A stretch of 64,000 nt of DNA from Burkholderia cenocepacia (GTDB lineage Bacteria > Pseudomonadota > Gammaproteobacteria > Burkholderiales > Burkholderiaceae), in assembly GCF_014211915.1 (NCBI RefSeq), contig NZ_CP060040.1, forward strand, positions 1,984,001 through 2,048,000, in the 5' to 3' direction. Below are positions 46,192 through 55,858 of the stretch, in pieces. Each line of letters opens with the position of its first letter. Within the stretch, counting starts at the first letter, position 1. A program made the position numbers and the translations under genes. The notes beneath the pieces were generated by a model that saw only the letters and a list, made by a program, of their open reading frames with translations, did not search any database and was not told where the DNA came from.

Positions 46192-47691
46192 TTATACACG
46201 ACCGCGCGGGAAACGGCAGGCCGCGGGCGCGAAATCGGTGTGCGGCCGGTTCGTCAGGTCACGCAGCGCGTGCTCGGCCGTCGGGAAGCGGAACATGAAC
46301 CCGTCCTGATGCAGGCGTGCCGGCATCACGCGCTGCCCGTCCAGCAGCAGCTCGGCCATCTCGCCCATCGCGGCGCGCAGCGGCGCGGCGGGCATGTGCA
46401 GAAATGCGGGGCGGCGCAGCACCTTCTTCACGACCTGCACGAATGCGCGCTGGGTCAGCGGCACCGGTGCGACCGCGTTGTAGACGCCGTGCATGCCCGG
46501 ATTCGACATCGCGCGCGCCACGATTCGCAGCACGTCGTCGCGGTGAATCCAGCTCATCACCTGCGCACCGTCGCCGAAGCGGCCGCCCAGCCCGAAGTAA
46601 TGCGGCAGCAGCATCGGGCGCAACGCGCCGCCGGGGCCGAACACGATGCCCAGCCGCAGCACCACCGCGCGCACGCCGTGCCGCTCGAGCGGCTGGGCGG
46701 CCGCCTCCCACCGCCGGCACAGATCCGACATGAAACCGGTGCCTGCGCTGCTGCCTTCGTCGAGCCGTTCGTCGCCCGGCCGCACGCCGTAGTAGCCGAT
46801 CGCGGACGCCTGGATCCACATGCGCGGCTTGACCTCGGCGGTTTCCATCCAGCGCATCAGCGCCTGCGTCACGCCGACGCGGCTGGCGAGCAGCAGCGCC
46901 TGCCGGCGCTTGCTCCAGCGCGCGCCCAGCACCGGCGCGCCGGCGAGATTGACGACCGTGTCGAAGCGCTCGTGCGGCTGCAACTGGTCGATGGACGTCA
47001 CGCTGCGCACGCGGCCTTGAAAGAGGTAGGCGGCGCGCAGCGGATCGCGCGCCAGCAACGTGACCGTCTGCCCTGCGTCGAGCAGCTGGTTGACGAGCGT
47101 TTCGCCGATGAAGCCGGTGCCGCCGGTGACGAGCACGTGGCCGGGCCGCTGCCCCGCGAACGGGTTGGCGTCCGGCGCGCGGCGCGCGAGGCGGCACGCG
47201 GCGATCCCGTCGCGCATGCCCGATACCGTCACGCCGACGGCAAACAGGTTGAGCAGCCAGCCGCGCCAGCCGACGTCGATCGCGTGCAGCGCCGTCGGCT
47301 CGGCCGCCCACGCGGCGAGTTGCATCGCGATCATCCCGAACAGCGCGCCGCCGTTGACGGCCAGCAGCGTGTGCAGCACGCGCTCGGTCGCCGGCAGCTT
47401 GCGGCTCTGGTCCTCGACGATGAAATCCCACAACGTCAGCACCACCTCGACGAACACGACCGCCGCGAGGGCCGCGACCCACGCGCCATGAAATGCGACG
47501 TTCGCGATCGACGCGAACACGAGGCCGTAGAGCACGGACCGTACCGCGTGAATCGCCAGTTCGAGCCGCGCGCGCGGGCTGTGCGGCAGGTCCTGCGTGA
47601 GTTCGTGATGGTAGAGCGTATCGAATGCGCCCATCGCGCCCTGCACGATCAGCAGGTTGAGCGCCCAGTCGAAAGCAGGCAACGTGTTCAT
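46192..47691 (-). CDS. TIGR01777-family epimerase fused to an N-terminal membrane domain
   Basis: 499 residues in two parts. Residues 1-175 hold four to five membrane helices (WALNLLIVQGAMGAFDTLYHHELTQDLPHSP at the start), like a stand-alone DUF-type membrane protein. Residues 180-480 are an extended-SDR domain: LVTGGTGFIGETLVNQLLDAGQ, TVVNLAGAPV, and IQASAIGYYG, all typical of TIGR01777 (SulA/YfcH). The start overlaps the upstream DUF393 gene by ATGA. Last of a GbsR-associated operon. Confidence 0.85.
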   Translation of the reverse strand: MNTLPAFDWALNLLIVQGAMGAFDTLYHHELTQDLPHSPRARLELAIHAVRSVLYGLVFASIANVAFHGAWVAALAAVVFVEVVLTLWDFIVEDQSRKLPATERVLHTLLAVNGGALFGMIAMQLAAWAAEPTALHAIDVGWRGWLLNLFAVGVTVSGMRDGIAACRLARRAPDANPFAGQRPGHVLVTGGTGFIGETLVNQLLDAGQTVTLLARDPLRAAYLFQGRVRSVTSIDQLQPHERFDTVVNLAGAPVLGARWSKRRQALLLASRVGVTQALMRWMETAEVKPRMWIQASAIGYYGVRPGDERLDEGSSAGTGFMSDLCRRWEAAAQPLERHGVRAVVLRLGIVFGPGGALRPMLLPHYFGLGGRFGDGAQVMSWIHRDDVLRIVARAMSNPGMHGVYNAVAPVPLTQRAFVQVVKKVLRRPAFLHMPAAPLRAAMGEMAELLLDGQRVMPARLHQDGFMFRFPTAEHALRDLTNRPHTDFAPAACRFPRGRV

Positions 47692-48557
47692 GCGGTATCC
47701 CTCCTCCACAGCCAGACCAGCGGCGGCACCATCGCGACGAGCGCGACGACGTCGATCACTACATGGCCCCACACCTGCGCCTGCCACGACAACAGCATGT
47801 CCTGCGGCGCCCAGATCAACAGGCCGGCCAGCAGCCAGCCCCATACTTCCCGTTTCCGTAACCGGTTGCCGAGATGAACGAGCGCGAGCATCCAGATCGC
47901 GGCGCACTGCACCGTCGCGCCGAGCAGCGACATCCACCAGACCTGCTGGGCGCGCGCGGCTCCGGGTGCCGCTGCCGACCAGAAATGCCGCTCGATGCCG
48001 CGGTGATACGCGTCGAGCCAGGATGCGCCCGCGATCCACGGAAGCACCACGCCGACGAGCAGATGCACGATTGCGGCTGCGTACATCCAGCGCACGACGA
48101 TGCGGCGCGGGATGTCTTGTGGCGGGCGATTCGCTGCTGCGCTTTCGGCGTTCCTGCCGATGCTGCACGTACCGCCTTCGCAGCAGGCTTCTGCGCGATA
48201 CCCGAGCCACCGCGATACCGCTTGCCGATTGCCCGCCAGGCGGCGATACAGCGATGCGAATACGGCACGCATCGCCGGCACGCGAAGCAGCCGGACGAGC
48301 CCGCGACGGCCGAGTAGCGTGTGAGCAGCGAGGATGCTGTCGATGCCGGTCAGCATGCGTCCGTCGGGTAGACGCGCATGCAGTTCGCGATTCAGCGCGG
48401 GCAGGTCGACGCCCAGCGGCGCCGGATCGAAACCCGGCTCGGCGATGTCGACGAACGCGAGCCGGTGTCGCACGTCGTGCTCGCCGAGACGCCGGATTTC
48501 CGCGACGCATAACGGACATCGCCCATCGAAATACAGCACCAATTCATTTGTATTCAT
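47688..48557 (-). CDS. DUF393 thiol-disulfide-like domain with membrane C-terminus
   Basis: 289 residues. The DUF393 thioredoxin-like part (1-115) begins LVLYFDGRCPLCVAEIRRL with a CPLC redox motif, and has MLTGIDSILAAHTLLGRRGL. A Cys-rich linker EACCEGGTCSIGRN follows near 125, then about four membrane helices (160-285). Fits a membrane-bound thiol/electron carrier. AAGGAG lies before the chosen ATG. Coupled to the TIGR01777 gene. Confidence 0.83.
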   Translation of the reverse strand: MNTNELVLYFDGRCPLCVAEIRRLGEHDVRHRLAFVDIAEPGFDPAPLGVDLPALNRELHARLPDGRMLTGIDSILAAHTLLGRRGLVRLLRVPAMRAVFASLYRRLAGNRQAVSRWLGYRAEACCEGGTCSIGRNAESAAANRPPQDIPRRIVVRWMYAAAIVHLLVGVVLPWIAGASWLDAYHRGIERHFWSAAAPGAARAQQVWWMSLLGATVQCAAIWMLALVHLGNRLRKREVWGWLLAGLLIWAPQDMLLSWQAQVWGHVVIDVVALVAMVPPLVWLWRRDTA

Positions 48558-48647
48558 GCTTTGCACTCCTTCTTGTTTTCGCAAGCATCATGAACCGATC
48601 GACTGCTGTCCCGCGTACGCCGCCGCTCCCGTGCGACGACGACCGGC

Positions 48648-49118
48648 TTACATCGGCTTGACCACCATCAGGAAATAGACGGTCAGCATCGCGAAGAACG
48701 CCGGATAACCGAGCAGCTCCCAGCGCTTCGCGTAGCGCCAGTAGCGCGCCGGCAATGCGGCATCGCCGTTCGCGTGCGCAAGCTTCGCCATCGATGCAAG
48801 TTCGAGTTGCAGCCAGACGACCGGCAGCCAGCACGCACCGGCAACCGCGTACAGCACGATCGACGCGAGCAGCCACGGCGTATGCCACGACCAGCCCGCC
48901 GTGTGCGCGAGCCACAGCCCGGACGCCGGCTGGAAGATCACGGCCGGCGTCGTGAACCACCAGTCCGCGCGCACCACGAGCCGCGACACGGCCGCGATCG
49001 CGGGCACCGACCGCGTGCGGTTCGCGAAGAACAGGTAGAACGCGGTGCCGAACCCCGTGCCGACCAGCAGCACCGAGGACAGGATGTGAAGGGCCTTGAT
49101 GACGAGATAGGTGTTCAT
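48648..49118 (-). CDS. DUF2269-family integral membrane protein
   Basis: 156 residues with four helices: LVIKALHILSSVLLVGTGFGTAFYLFFANR at the start, and KRWELLGYPAFFAMLTVYFLMVVKPM at the end. His/Trp-rich positions (KALHILSS, RADWWFTTP) resemble quinone- or haem-facing membrane proteins. Overlaps the upstream SDR/DoxX gene by ATGA, and lies 91 bases before the DUF393 gene. Confidence 0.85.
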   Translation of the reverse strand: MNTYLVIKALHILSSVLLVGTGFGTAFYLFFANRTRSVPAIAAVSRLVVRADWWFTTPAVIFQPASGLWLAHTAGWSWHTPWLLASIVLYAVAGACWLPVVWLQLELASMAKLAHANGDAALPARYWRYAKRWELLGYPAFFAMLTVYFLMVVKPM

Positions 49119-50436
49119 GCGTGTTCTTCTTCTGAATAGAGGATCAACAGGATGGCGAGAATCGGCACGTTCTTGAGCACGGGGCCGAAGGGTTCGGCCA
49201 GCAGGCCCGGCATCGTGACCGCGATGACCGCCGAGTACGCGACGATCAGCGCCGCCTGCGCGGCCCACAGGCGCCGCGACGGCGCGACGACGGTCGCGAT
49301 GCCGAACGCGAAATCCACCGCGCTGGCCGCGTAGAGCGCGATCAGCGCGGGCATGCCCGTCAGGTGCGCGGGCGCAAGCAGCGCGAGGCTCGCGTGCAGC
49401 GGGTGGATGAATGCGCTGGCGATGGCCGTCCAGATCCACACGATCGCGAGCGCGCCCAACAGCAACGGGCGCCGCCACATCGCGAGCGCGTCGCGGCGCA
49501 GCGCGGCGGCTTCCGCGCCGATGAAGCTGCCGATGCCGCGCGGCGGCCGGCCCAGCACGGCTGCGGCGGCCGCCGGATCGCCGGTGTTGCCGCCGCGCAG
49601 CATCGTCCAGGTGTCGCGTGTCAGCATCGCTCCCGGCAGCGTACCGAGCAGCGCGGCCGCCGCGCCGACCAGCGGGCCCGGCAGCGACACGCGGGCCGCC
49701 GGCGGAAATCCAAGCGCGGCGCGGTAGGCGGCCAGCATCTCGCGGTATTCGACTTCGTCGCGGCCGACCACGTCGATCACGCGGCGAGCCCGCGCCGACG
49801 GCGAATCGCTCGGCTGCATCACGAGCCGCGCGACGACTTCGGCGAGATCGTCGACATGCACCGGGCGCAGCCGCTGATGCCCGCCGGCCGGCAGCACGTG
49901 CACGGGCAGGCTCGCGAGCATCCGGAAAAACCGCGCGGACGCGCCGGCCGCCCCGTAGACGAGCGGGGGCGCACGATGCGGAAGTCGATCGGCAGTGTCT
50001 GCAGGAAGCGGTCGGCCGCCCGCTTGCTCGCGAAGTACCGCGTGTCGCCATGCTCGACGCCGAGCGCCGAGATCTGGATCACGCGCCGCACGCCGGCACG
50101 GCAGCACGCGGTAAAGAGCGCGCACGGCGCGGCGCGATGCACGGCGTCGAGCGTCGCGCCGCGTCGATCGGCCAGCACGCCGACCGCGTTGATCACCACG
50201 TCGACACCCTTCAGCCGCGCGAGCCACGCGTGCGGATCGACGTCGCACGCGAAGTCGATCGCGACGTCGTGCGGGCCGGCCGCGTGACGCACGCCGCGCA
50301 GCACGCGATGCCCGCCGGCTTCGAGCTGCGCGCACAGCGCCCGCCCGATGAAGCCGTTCGCGCCGCAGACGAGCACGGTCATGCCGTGTGCGCCGGTGCG
50401 CTCGGGCGGGCAGGACGACGGCAAGACTGCGTTCAT
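49115..50436 (-). pseudogene. SDR (NmrA/epimerase-like) - DoxX-like fusion, frameshifted
   Basis: The N-terminal part (TVLVCGANGFIGRALCAQLEAGG near residue 20, then LGVEHGDTRYFASKRAADRF) stops being in frame after DFRIVRP at a C5 run (G5 on the plus strand, 49965-49969). The next frame continues directly with PLVYGAAGASARFFRMLASLPV and a C-terminal DoxX-like four-helix domain ending in ILLILYSEEEHA. Adding one C gives an exact 440-residue protein. First gene of the operon behind the GbsR-like regulator; either inactive or mis-sequenced. Confidence 0.8.
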
Positions 50437-50454
50437 TTTCACTCTCTATTTACA

Positions 50455-50480
50455 GTCATTTCTGTACAGACAGAAATAAC
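50455..50480. promoter_or_regulatory. GbsR/MarR operator upstream of the membrane operon
   Basis: Arms GTCATTTCT and AGAAATAAC separated by 8 bases (inner ATTTCTGT-ACAG-ACAGAAAT is perfect). Same layout as the copy at 51081-51106. Confidence 0.75.
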
Positions 50481-50524
50481 AACCCCGAAAAAAGCGGGCT
50501 GGCTGCCCGCTCTCCCGTTACCGC

Positions 50525-51058
50525 TTACTTCGACGGCTTGCGCCTGACCGTCTGGCTGATCTTCGCGCCGATGCCGAGCGCCTTCATCAGCGTATCGGGC
50601 TTGAGCCGCAGCATCTCGTCCGACCAGGTCGTCAGCGTCTCGACGAACTGCAGGGTGTCGCGGATGCGCTGTTCGGTCTCGCGGCTTTCGTTCGCGATCT
50701 CCGGATTCGTCAGGCAATCGCGCAGCACCGTGAGCGTCGGTTCGATTTCGCGCTGCCGCCGCCCTTCGACGATCAGCTTGAACAGTTCCCAGATGTCGGT
50801 CGACGTCTCGAAGTGGTCGCGGCGGTCGCCCAGCACGTGCACGACCTTCGCGAGCCGCCACGCCTGCAACTCCTTCAGGCTCGTGCTGACGTTGGAGCGC
50901 GCGACGTTGAGCGTCTCGGCGATCTCGTCGGCCGCAACCGGCCGGCCGGCCAGGTAGAGCAACGCGTGAATCTGCGAGACGGTGCGGTTGACGCCCCACC
51001 GCGAGCCCATTTCGCCCCAGTGGAGAATGAATCGTTCGGCAATCGGTGTGAGTTCCAT
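50525..51058 (-). CDS. GbsR/MarR-family transcriptional regulator
   Basis: 177 residues. Winged HTH with [60 protein letters not shown] (9-68), the pattern of GbsR-type regulators, followed by an extended helical C-terminus with [18 protein letters not shown]. Start at MELTPIAE; upstream codons run through the operator. It lies 89 bases before the SDR/DoxX gene, with a shared operator at both promoters. Confidence 0.9.
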   Translation of the reverse strand: MELTPIAERFILHWGEMGSRWGVNRTVSQIHALLYLAGRPVAADEIAETLNVARSNVSTSLKELQAWRLAKVVHVLGDRRDHFETSTDIWELFKLIVEGRRQREIEPTLTVLRDCLTNPEIANESRETEQRIRDTLQFVETLTTWSDEMLRLKPDTLMKALGIGAKISQTVRRKPSK

Positions 51059-51080
51059 GGTGGGGAATTTAGTTTTTTCA

Positions 51081-51106
51081 GTTATTTCTGTCAAGAGAGA
51101 AATAAC
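51081..51106. promoter_or_regulatory. GbsR/MarR operator upstream of its own gene
   Basis: Perfect 9-8-9 dyad: GTTATTTCT and AGAAATAAC around 8 bases. It could also affect fabV, which starts 113 bases away on the other strand. Confidence 0.78.
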
Positions 51107-51218
51107 CGGGCAATCCGGCACCTTCCGGGCGCGTCCGCCCGCGATCGGCTGCTTCCTTTACAATGCGCGGGATTTTTTCGATTTCAGGCCGTCCCCGCCT
51201 TTCAGACAAGAGGTTTCC

Positions 51219-52421
51219 ATGATCATCAAACCGCGCGTGCGTGGCTTCATCTGCGTGACGACTCATCCGGTCGGCTGCGAAGCCAACGTCAAGGAACAGA
51301 TCGACTACGTGACTTCGCACGGCCCGATCGCCAATGGCCCGAAAAAGGTGCTCGTGATCGGCGCGTCGACCGGCTACGGCCTCGCCGCCCGGATCTCGGC
51401 CGCATTCGGCTCGGGCGCGGACACGCTCGGCGTGTTCTTCGAGCGTGCCGGCAGCGAGACGAAGCCGGGCACGGCCGGCTGGTACAACAGCGCCGCGTTC
51501 GAGAAATTCGCCGCGGAAAAGGGGCTGTATGCGCGCAGCATCAACGGCGACGCCTTCTCCGACAAGGTCAAGCAGGTCACGATCGACACCATCAAGCAGG
51601 ATCTCGGCAAGGTCGATCTGGTCGTCTACAGCCTCGCCGCACCGCGCCGCACGCATCCGAAGACCGGCGAAACCATCAGCTCGACGCTCAAGCCGGTCGG
51701 CAAGGCCGTCACGTTCCGCGGCCTCGACACCGACAAGGAAGTGATCCGCGAAGTGTCGCTCGAACCGGCGACGCAGGAAGAGATCGACGGCACCGTCGCG
51801 GTGATGGGCGGCGAGGACTGGCAGATGTGGATCGACGCGCTCGATGAAGCCGGCGTGCTGGCCGACGGCGCGAAGACCACCGCGTTCACGTACCTCGGCG
51901 AGCAGATCACGCACGACATCTACTGGAACGGCTCGATCGGCGAAGCGAAGAAGGATCTCGACAAGAAGGTGCTGTCGATCCGCGACAAGCTGGCCGCGCA
52001 CGGCGGCGATGCGCGCGTGTCGGTGCTGAAGGCCGTCGTCACGCAAGCCAGCTCGGCGATCCCGATGATGCCGCTGTACCTGTCGCTGCTGTTCAAGGTG
52101 ATGAAGGAAACCGGCACGCACGAAGGCTGCATCGAGCAGGTGTACGGGCTCCTGAAGGACAGCCTGTACGGCGCGACGCCGCACGTCGACGAAGAAGGCC
52201 GCCTGCGCGCGGACTACAAGGAACTCGATCCGCAGGTGCAGGACAAGGTCGTCGCGATGTGGGACAAGGTGACGAACGAGAACCTGTACGAGATAACCGA
52301 CTTCGCGGGCTACAAGACGGAGTTCCTGCGCCTGTTCGGCTTCGAGATCGCCGGCGTCGACTACGACGCGGACGTGAACCCGGACGTGAAGATCCCGGGC
52401 ATCATCGACACGACGGTCTGA
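51219..52421 (+). CDS. fabV: Trans-2-enoyl-ACP/CoA reductase FabV
   Basis: 400 residues, the usual FabV length. Starts [20 protein letters not shown]; cofactor motif [20 protein letters not shown] near 48; active-site Tyr/Lys region [24 protein letters not shown] near 288. NADH-dependent reduction of enoyl-ACP in fatty-acid synthesis; FabV enzymes are typically triclosan-insensitive. Divergent from the GbsR-like gene. The gene after it is convergent and separate. Confidence 0.95.
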   Translation: MIIKPRVRGFICVTTHPVGCEANVKEQIDYVTSHGPIANGPKKVLVIGASTGYGLAARISAAFGSGADTLGVFFERAGSETKPGTAGWYNSAAFEKFAAEKGLYARSINGDAFSDKVKQVTIDTIKQDLGKVDLVVYSLAAPRRTHPKTGETISSTLKPVGKAVTFRGLDTDKEVIREVSLEPATQEEIDGTVAVMGGEDWQMWIDALDEAGVLADGAKTTAFTYLGEQITHDIYWNGSIGEAKKDLDKKVLSIRDKLAAHGGDARVSVLKAVVTQASSAIPMMPLYLSLLFKVMKETGTHEGCIEQVYGLLKDSLYGATPHVDEEGRLRADYKELDPQVQDKVVAMWDKVTNENLYEITDFAGYKTEFLRLFGFEIAGVDYDADVNPDVKIPGIIDTTV

Positions 52422-52478
52422 CGCGTCGATCCGCCGCCGCGCTCACGGCGCCGGCGGCGGGTTCGCACGACCGCGGCG

Positions 52479-53183
52479 TCAACGCGGCGCCGGCTCTTCC
52501 AGATAGACGCCCGACGACAGCGTGGCCTTCACCTGCCGCGTGAACTCGTCGGTCGACACTTCCTCCGCCCCTGCTTCGATGGCGTCGTACGCCTGGCGCA
52601 CGACGTCGGCCGGCGTGGCCTTCGGCACGTCGAGGCCGGCCGTCAGGTCGGTATCGATGAAGCCGGCATGCAGCCCGACGACCTGCGTGCGCTGCTCGCG
52701 CAGCGAATGGCGCAGCCCGTTGGTCAGCGCCCATGCGGCCGATTTCGACACGCCGTAGCCCGACAGGATCGGCCGGTTCACCCAGCTCGCGACCGACAGG
52801 ATGTTCAGGATCGCGCCGCCGCCGTGGGCCGCGAGGGTGCCCGCGAACGCGCGCGACATCGCCAGCATCCCGAACACGTTGGTCTCCAGGTGCGCGCGCA
52901 ATGCGTCGACCGCGCCCTCGTCGGTCAGGCTGCCGAGCCGCGCGATGCCGGCATTGTTGATCAGCAGCGTGACGTCGCGCGCCGCATCGGCCGCCGCGGC
53001 GACCGCCGCCGGATCGGTCACGTCGAGCTTCACGGGCACGACGCCCGGCAGCGTCACGCTGGCCGGATCGCGCGCGCCCGCGTAGACCTTCCGCGCGCCC
53101 CGTTCGAGCGCCTGCTTCGCGAACTCGAGGCCAAGCCCGCGGTTCGCGCCCGTGATGAAAACGACTGCACCTTCGATCTTCAT
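52479..53183 (-). CDS. SDR-family oxidoreductase
   Basis: 234 residues. TGANRGLG near residue 10, NNAG near 77, and catalytic S..YGVSK near 130-147. Lacks any sign of a membrane segment. AAGGAAGG precedes the ATG. Divergent in position from the TetR gene at 53525, probably its regulator. Substrate unknown. Confidence 0.9.
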   Translation of the reverse strand: MKIEGAVVFITGANRGLGLEFAKQALERGARKVYAGARDPASVTLPGVVPVKLDVTDPAAVAAAADAARDVTLLINNAGIARLGSLTDEGAVDALRAHLETNVFGMLAMSRAFAGTLAAHGGGAILNILSVASWVNRPILSGYGVSKSAAWALTNGLRHSLREQRTQVVGLHAGFIDTDLTAGLDVPKATPADVVRQAYDAIEAGAEEVSTDEFTRQVKATLSSGVYLEEPAPR

Positions 53184-53464
53184 GACCCTTCCTTTCGGAG
53201 ATTGAATCCCGCGCGTGCCGGTTCGCCGCACGCCCGGAATCCGGTGAAAAACCACGCTGCCATCGCGTACCGAACCGTTGCACCGCCGGTGCCGCAAGTC
53301 GGGCGGTCCCGCCGCCCGCGCCTCGCCGCACCCCAGACCCTGACCGACTTCGATCCATGCCGCGCCGGTTGCTTCGCTTCGTCCGCGAAGTCGGCTACAC
53401 TCGAATCTCAATGTCGATCATCATCGTCTTTGCGATGCATGGTGCCAGCGCGACTTCGACACGT

Positions 53465-53482
53465 CAATGGCGATCGCCATTG
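53465..53482. promoter_or_regulatory. 18-bp perfect palindrome between SDR and tetR
   Basis: CAATGGCGATCGCCATTG, perfect dyad 43 bases before the TetR start. Probable operator for that TetR protein. Confidence 0.65.
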
Positions 53483-53524
53483 TGTTTTTCAATCGATGCA
53501 ATTGCAGGAATGAGGGAGGGATCG

Positions 53525-54112
53525 ATGGGCGTCTCGAGACAACAGGCGGCGGAAAACCGCCACGCGATCGTCGCGGCCGCCGAGCGGCTGTTCCGGCTGC
53601 GCGGCGTCGACGCCGTCGGACTGACGGAATTGATGAAGGAGGCCGGCTTCACGCAGGGCGGCTTCTACAACCATTTCAAGTCGAAGGACGCGCTGGTCGC
53701 CGAAGTGATGGACAAGGCGATGCAGGATCGCGCGGATTCGCCGAACGCCGGCAGCGTCGAGAAACAGGTGACGGCGTACCTGTCGGGCGCGCATCGCGAC
53801 AACGTCGAGGGCGGCTGCCCGCTGTCGGGCTTCGCGGGCGATGCACCGCGGCTGACCGACGCGGCGCGCGCCTGCTACACGCGCGGCGTCGCCGCGTATC
53901 TCGAGCGACTGGAACGCATGGTGGCCACGGAAGGCTCGGCCGCGGCCGACGCGCGCGACGACGCGATCGCCGTTCTCAGCCAGATGGTCGGCGCGCTGGT
54001 GCTGTCACGCGCTGTCGCCGGCACCGATCCCGCGTTGGCCGACGAGATTCTCGATGCGGCGCGCCGCGCGCTCGTCGGGCAGCCGGACGATCCAGCCGCC
54101 GTGCCGGCATAG
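53525..54112 (+). CDS. TetR-family regulator
   Basis: 195 residues. HTH in TELMKEAGFTQGGFYNHFKSKDALV (about 35-60). C-terminal domain of the TetR_C_6/LfrR-like kind with EGGCPLSGFAGDAPR near 100. GAGGGAGGG lies before the ATG. Divergent from the SDR, with an 18-bp palindrome between them. Confidence 0.88.
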   Translation: MGVSRQQAAENRHAIVAAAERLFRLRGVDAVGLTELMKEAGFTQGGFYNHFKSKDALVAEVMDKAMQDRADSPNAGSVEKQVTAYLSGAHRDNVEGGCPLSGFAGDAPRLTDAARACYTRGVAAYLERLERMVATEGSAAADARDDAIAVLSQMVGALVLSRAVAGTDPALADEILDAARRALVGQPDDPAAVPA

Positions 54113-54154
54113 CGGCTCATCGCCATTCGCGCGCGACCGCGTCGCCATCGCGCG

Positions 54155-54733
54155 CTACCGGACTGCCCGCGCGGCATCCCACAGCGGCTGCGCACCGCGC
54201 GCCGCATTCCACGCGGCAAACTGCGTGCGCCACGATTCGAACGGCTGCGCGAGCGGATGGCGCGGATCGTCGCTGAGCGCATACGCCATCCCTTCGATCA
54301 GCCAGCGCGGCTTCGTCACGACGGCGAGGTTGCCGAGCACTTCCGCCTGCCGGTGATGGATCAGCTCGTGCGCGAGAAAGTAGGTCTGCCAGCCGCGCGG
54401 CGCGATCACCACGCCGAAATCGCCGAGCGTCAGCCCCGCGCGTGCGCCGAGGCCGAACGCATCGGCACACGCGCGCGTCGAGCAGAACACGACGCGCGGC
54501 GCGGCCCGGAACGGGCCGACGGCCGCCGCCGCGCGCGCGGAGCCGTCGCGATAGAGCTGCTGCGCCGCGCCGAGCTTCGCGGCATCGTCCGTGCAGATGT
54601 CGGCGCTCGGGCACGACACGCCGGGGATCAGCGCGGGCGCGACGACGCGCAACGGCTTGACGAGCGCATACGCGGCAATCGGCAGCGCGACGAGCAGGCC
54701 CGTGAGGGCGAAAGCGACGTGGGAGCGTTTCAT
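54155..54733 (-). CDS. Membrane-anchored HExxH protein of unknown function
   Basis: 192 residues. N-terminal helix (AFALTGLLVALPIAAYALV), extracytoplasmic domain with two pairs of Cys (SCPSADIC, FCSTRAC) and a zinc-protease-like motif HELIHHRQ near 120, followed by a possible third ligand Glu in IEGMAYALS about 26 residues later. This fits a gluzincin-like metallopeptidase, but no family is recognised with confidence. Its neighbours are a TetR gene and a GNAT gene with no clear link. Confidence 0.7.
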   Translation of the reverse strand: MKRSHVAFALTGLLVALPIAAYALVKPLRVVAPALIPGVSCPSADICTDDAAKLGAAQQLYRDGSARAAAAVGPFRAAPRVVFCSTRACADAFGLGARAGLTLGDFGVVIAPRGWQTYFLAHELIHHRQAEVLGNLAVVTKPRWLIEGMAYALSDDPRHPLAQPFESWRTQFAAWNAARGAQPLWDAARAVR

Positions 54734-54758
54734 CGAGGCGGCGGTTCGACGGATGCCA

Positions 54759-55289
54759 TTACGCGAGCTGCTTGTGGAAAAACGTCGTCGCGCACAGCGC
54801 GCCGTCGGGCATCAGCGCATAGTTCGGCACGACGCCGACGCGCTGCCAGCCGGCCCGCTCGTACAGCCGCTCGGCGTCGCCGCCCGTCACCGTGTCGAGC
54901 ACGAGCACGGTCTTGCCGGCGTCGCGCGCGGCCGCTTCGGCGGCCGCCATCAGCCGCGCGGCGATGCCCTGCCGGCGCGCGTACCGCGACACGAGCATCT
55001 TCGCGATGTCCGCGCGATGCGGCTGGTTCTCGGGCTGCGCGGTCACGACCTGCACGGTGCCGACGATCCGGCCCGACGCATCCTCGGCGACGAGCAGGAT
55101 GCGTTCGTCGTTCTGGACGCCCTCGGCCACGCGCGTCCAGAACGCGACGGCGGTCGGCCGCGCGATCGGCAACATGAAGCTGACGGATGCGCCGCCCTCG
55201 ACGCAATCGATCAGCACGTCGGCCAGCGCGTCGACACAAGCCATCGCTTCGCTCGCGCCGACGCGGCGCACGGTAACAGGTTCGGTCAT
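54759..55289 (-). CDS. GNAT-family N-acetyltransferase
   Basis: 176 residues. Acetyl-CoA-binding segment VSRYARRQGIAARLMAAAEAAAR (near 105-127), strand GKTVLVLDTVTGGDAERLYERAGWQRVG. Acceptor not known. GGAGAAGG precedes the ATG. Confidence 0.9.
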   Translation of the reverse strand: MTEPVTVRRVGASEAMACVDALADVLIDCVEGGASVSFMLPIARPTAVAFWTRVAEGVQNDERILLVAEDASGRIVGTVQVVTAQPENQPHRADIAKMLVSRYARRQGIAARLMAAAEAAARDAGKTVLVLDTVTGGDAERLYERAGWQRVGVVPNYALMPDGALCATTFFHKQLA

Positions 55290-55492
55290 GCCTTCTCCGG
55301 TAGTCAGGTGGGCCGCACGCGCGGGTTCGGCATAGGGCGGAATCGGAAACGATACCGGCCGGGCGTCGAGGCGAGTTCGACGGCGGCGGGCGTCCGGCAA
55401 CGCGGCGTCCGGTCGGCGCGTGTTACCGCCCCACTATCGTACGTGACGAAAATGTTCGCTGCATGCCTGCAACATCGCCTACACTTAGCCGA

Positions 55493-55858
55493 ATGGATAA
55501 CTTTCAATCCTGCATCAGCGACGTGTTCCATGCGCTCGCCGATCCGACGCGCTGCGCGATCGTCAGCGCGCTCGGCCAGGGCGAGCGGACCGTCTCCGCG
55601 CTGGCCGCGCCGTTCGACATGGCGCTGCCGTCGTTCATGAAGCACGTCGCGGTGCTCGAGCGCAGCGGCCTCGTCGCGACCCGGAAAACCGGCCGCTCGC
55701 GCACCTGCGCGCTGGTCGGCAGCCGGCTGACCGAGGCCGAGGCATGGCTCGCCGCGCAGCGCGCGCAGTGGGAAGCGCGATCCGATCGTCTCGTCGAATT
55801 CGTCGAACGCCGTCACCAGGAGGAGCACGATGTCAGCCAGCCACGTCGAACCCGCTGA
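55493..55858 (+). CDS. ArsR-family transcriptional regulator
   Basis: 121 residues. Winged HTH: VFHALADPTRCAIVSALGQGERTVSALAAPFDMALPSFMKHVAVLERSGLVATRKTGRSR. Lacks the ELCVCDL metal box, as expected for the non-metal branch linked to SRPBCC proteins. The last 29 bases overlap the next gene, so the two are coupled. Likely autoregulatory. Confidence 0.9.
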   Translation: MDNFQSCISDVFHALADPTRCAIVSALGQGERTVSALAAPFDMALPSFMKHVAVLERSGLVATRKTGRSRTCALVGSRLTEAEAWLAAQRAQWEARSDRLVEFVERRHQEEHDVSQPRRTR

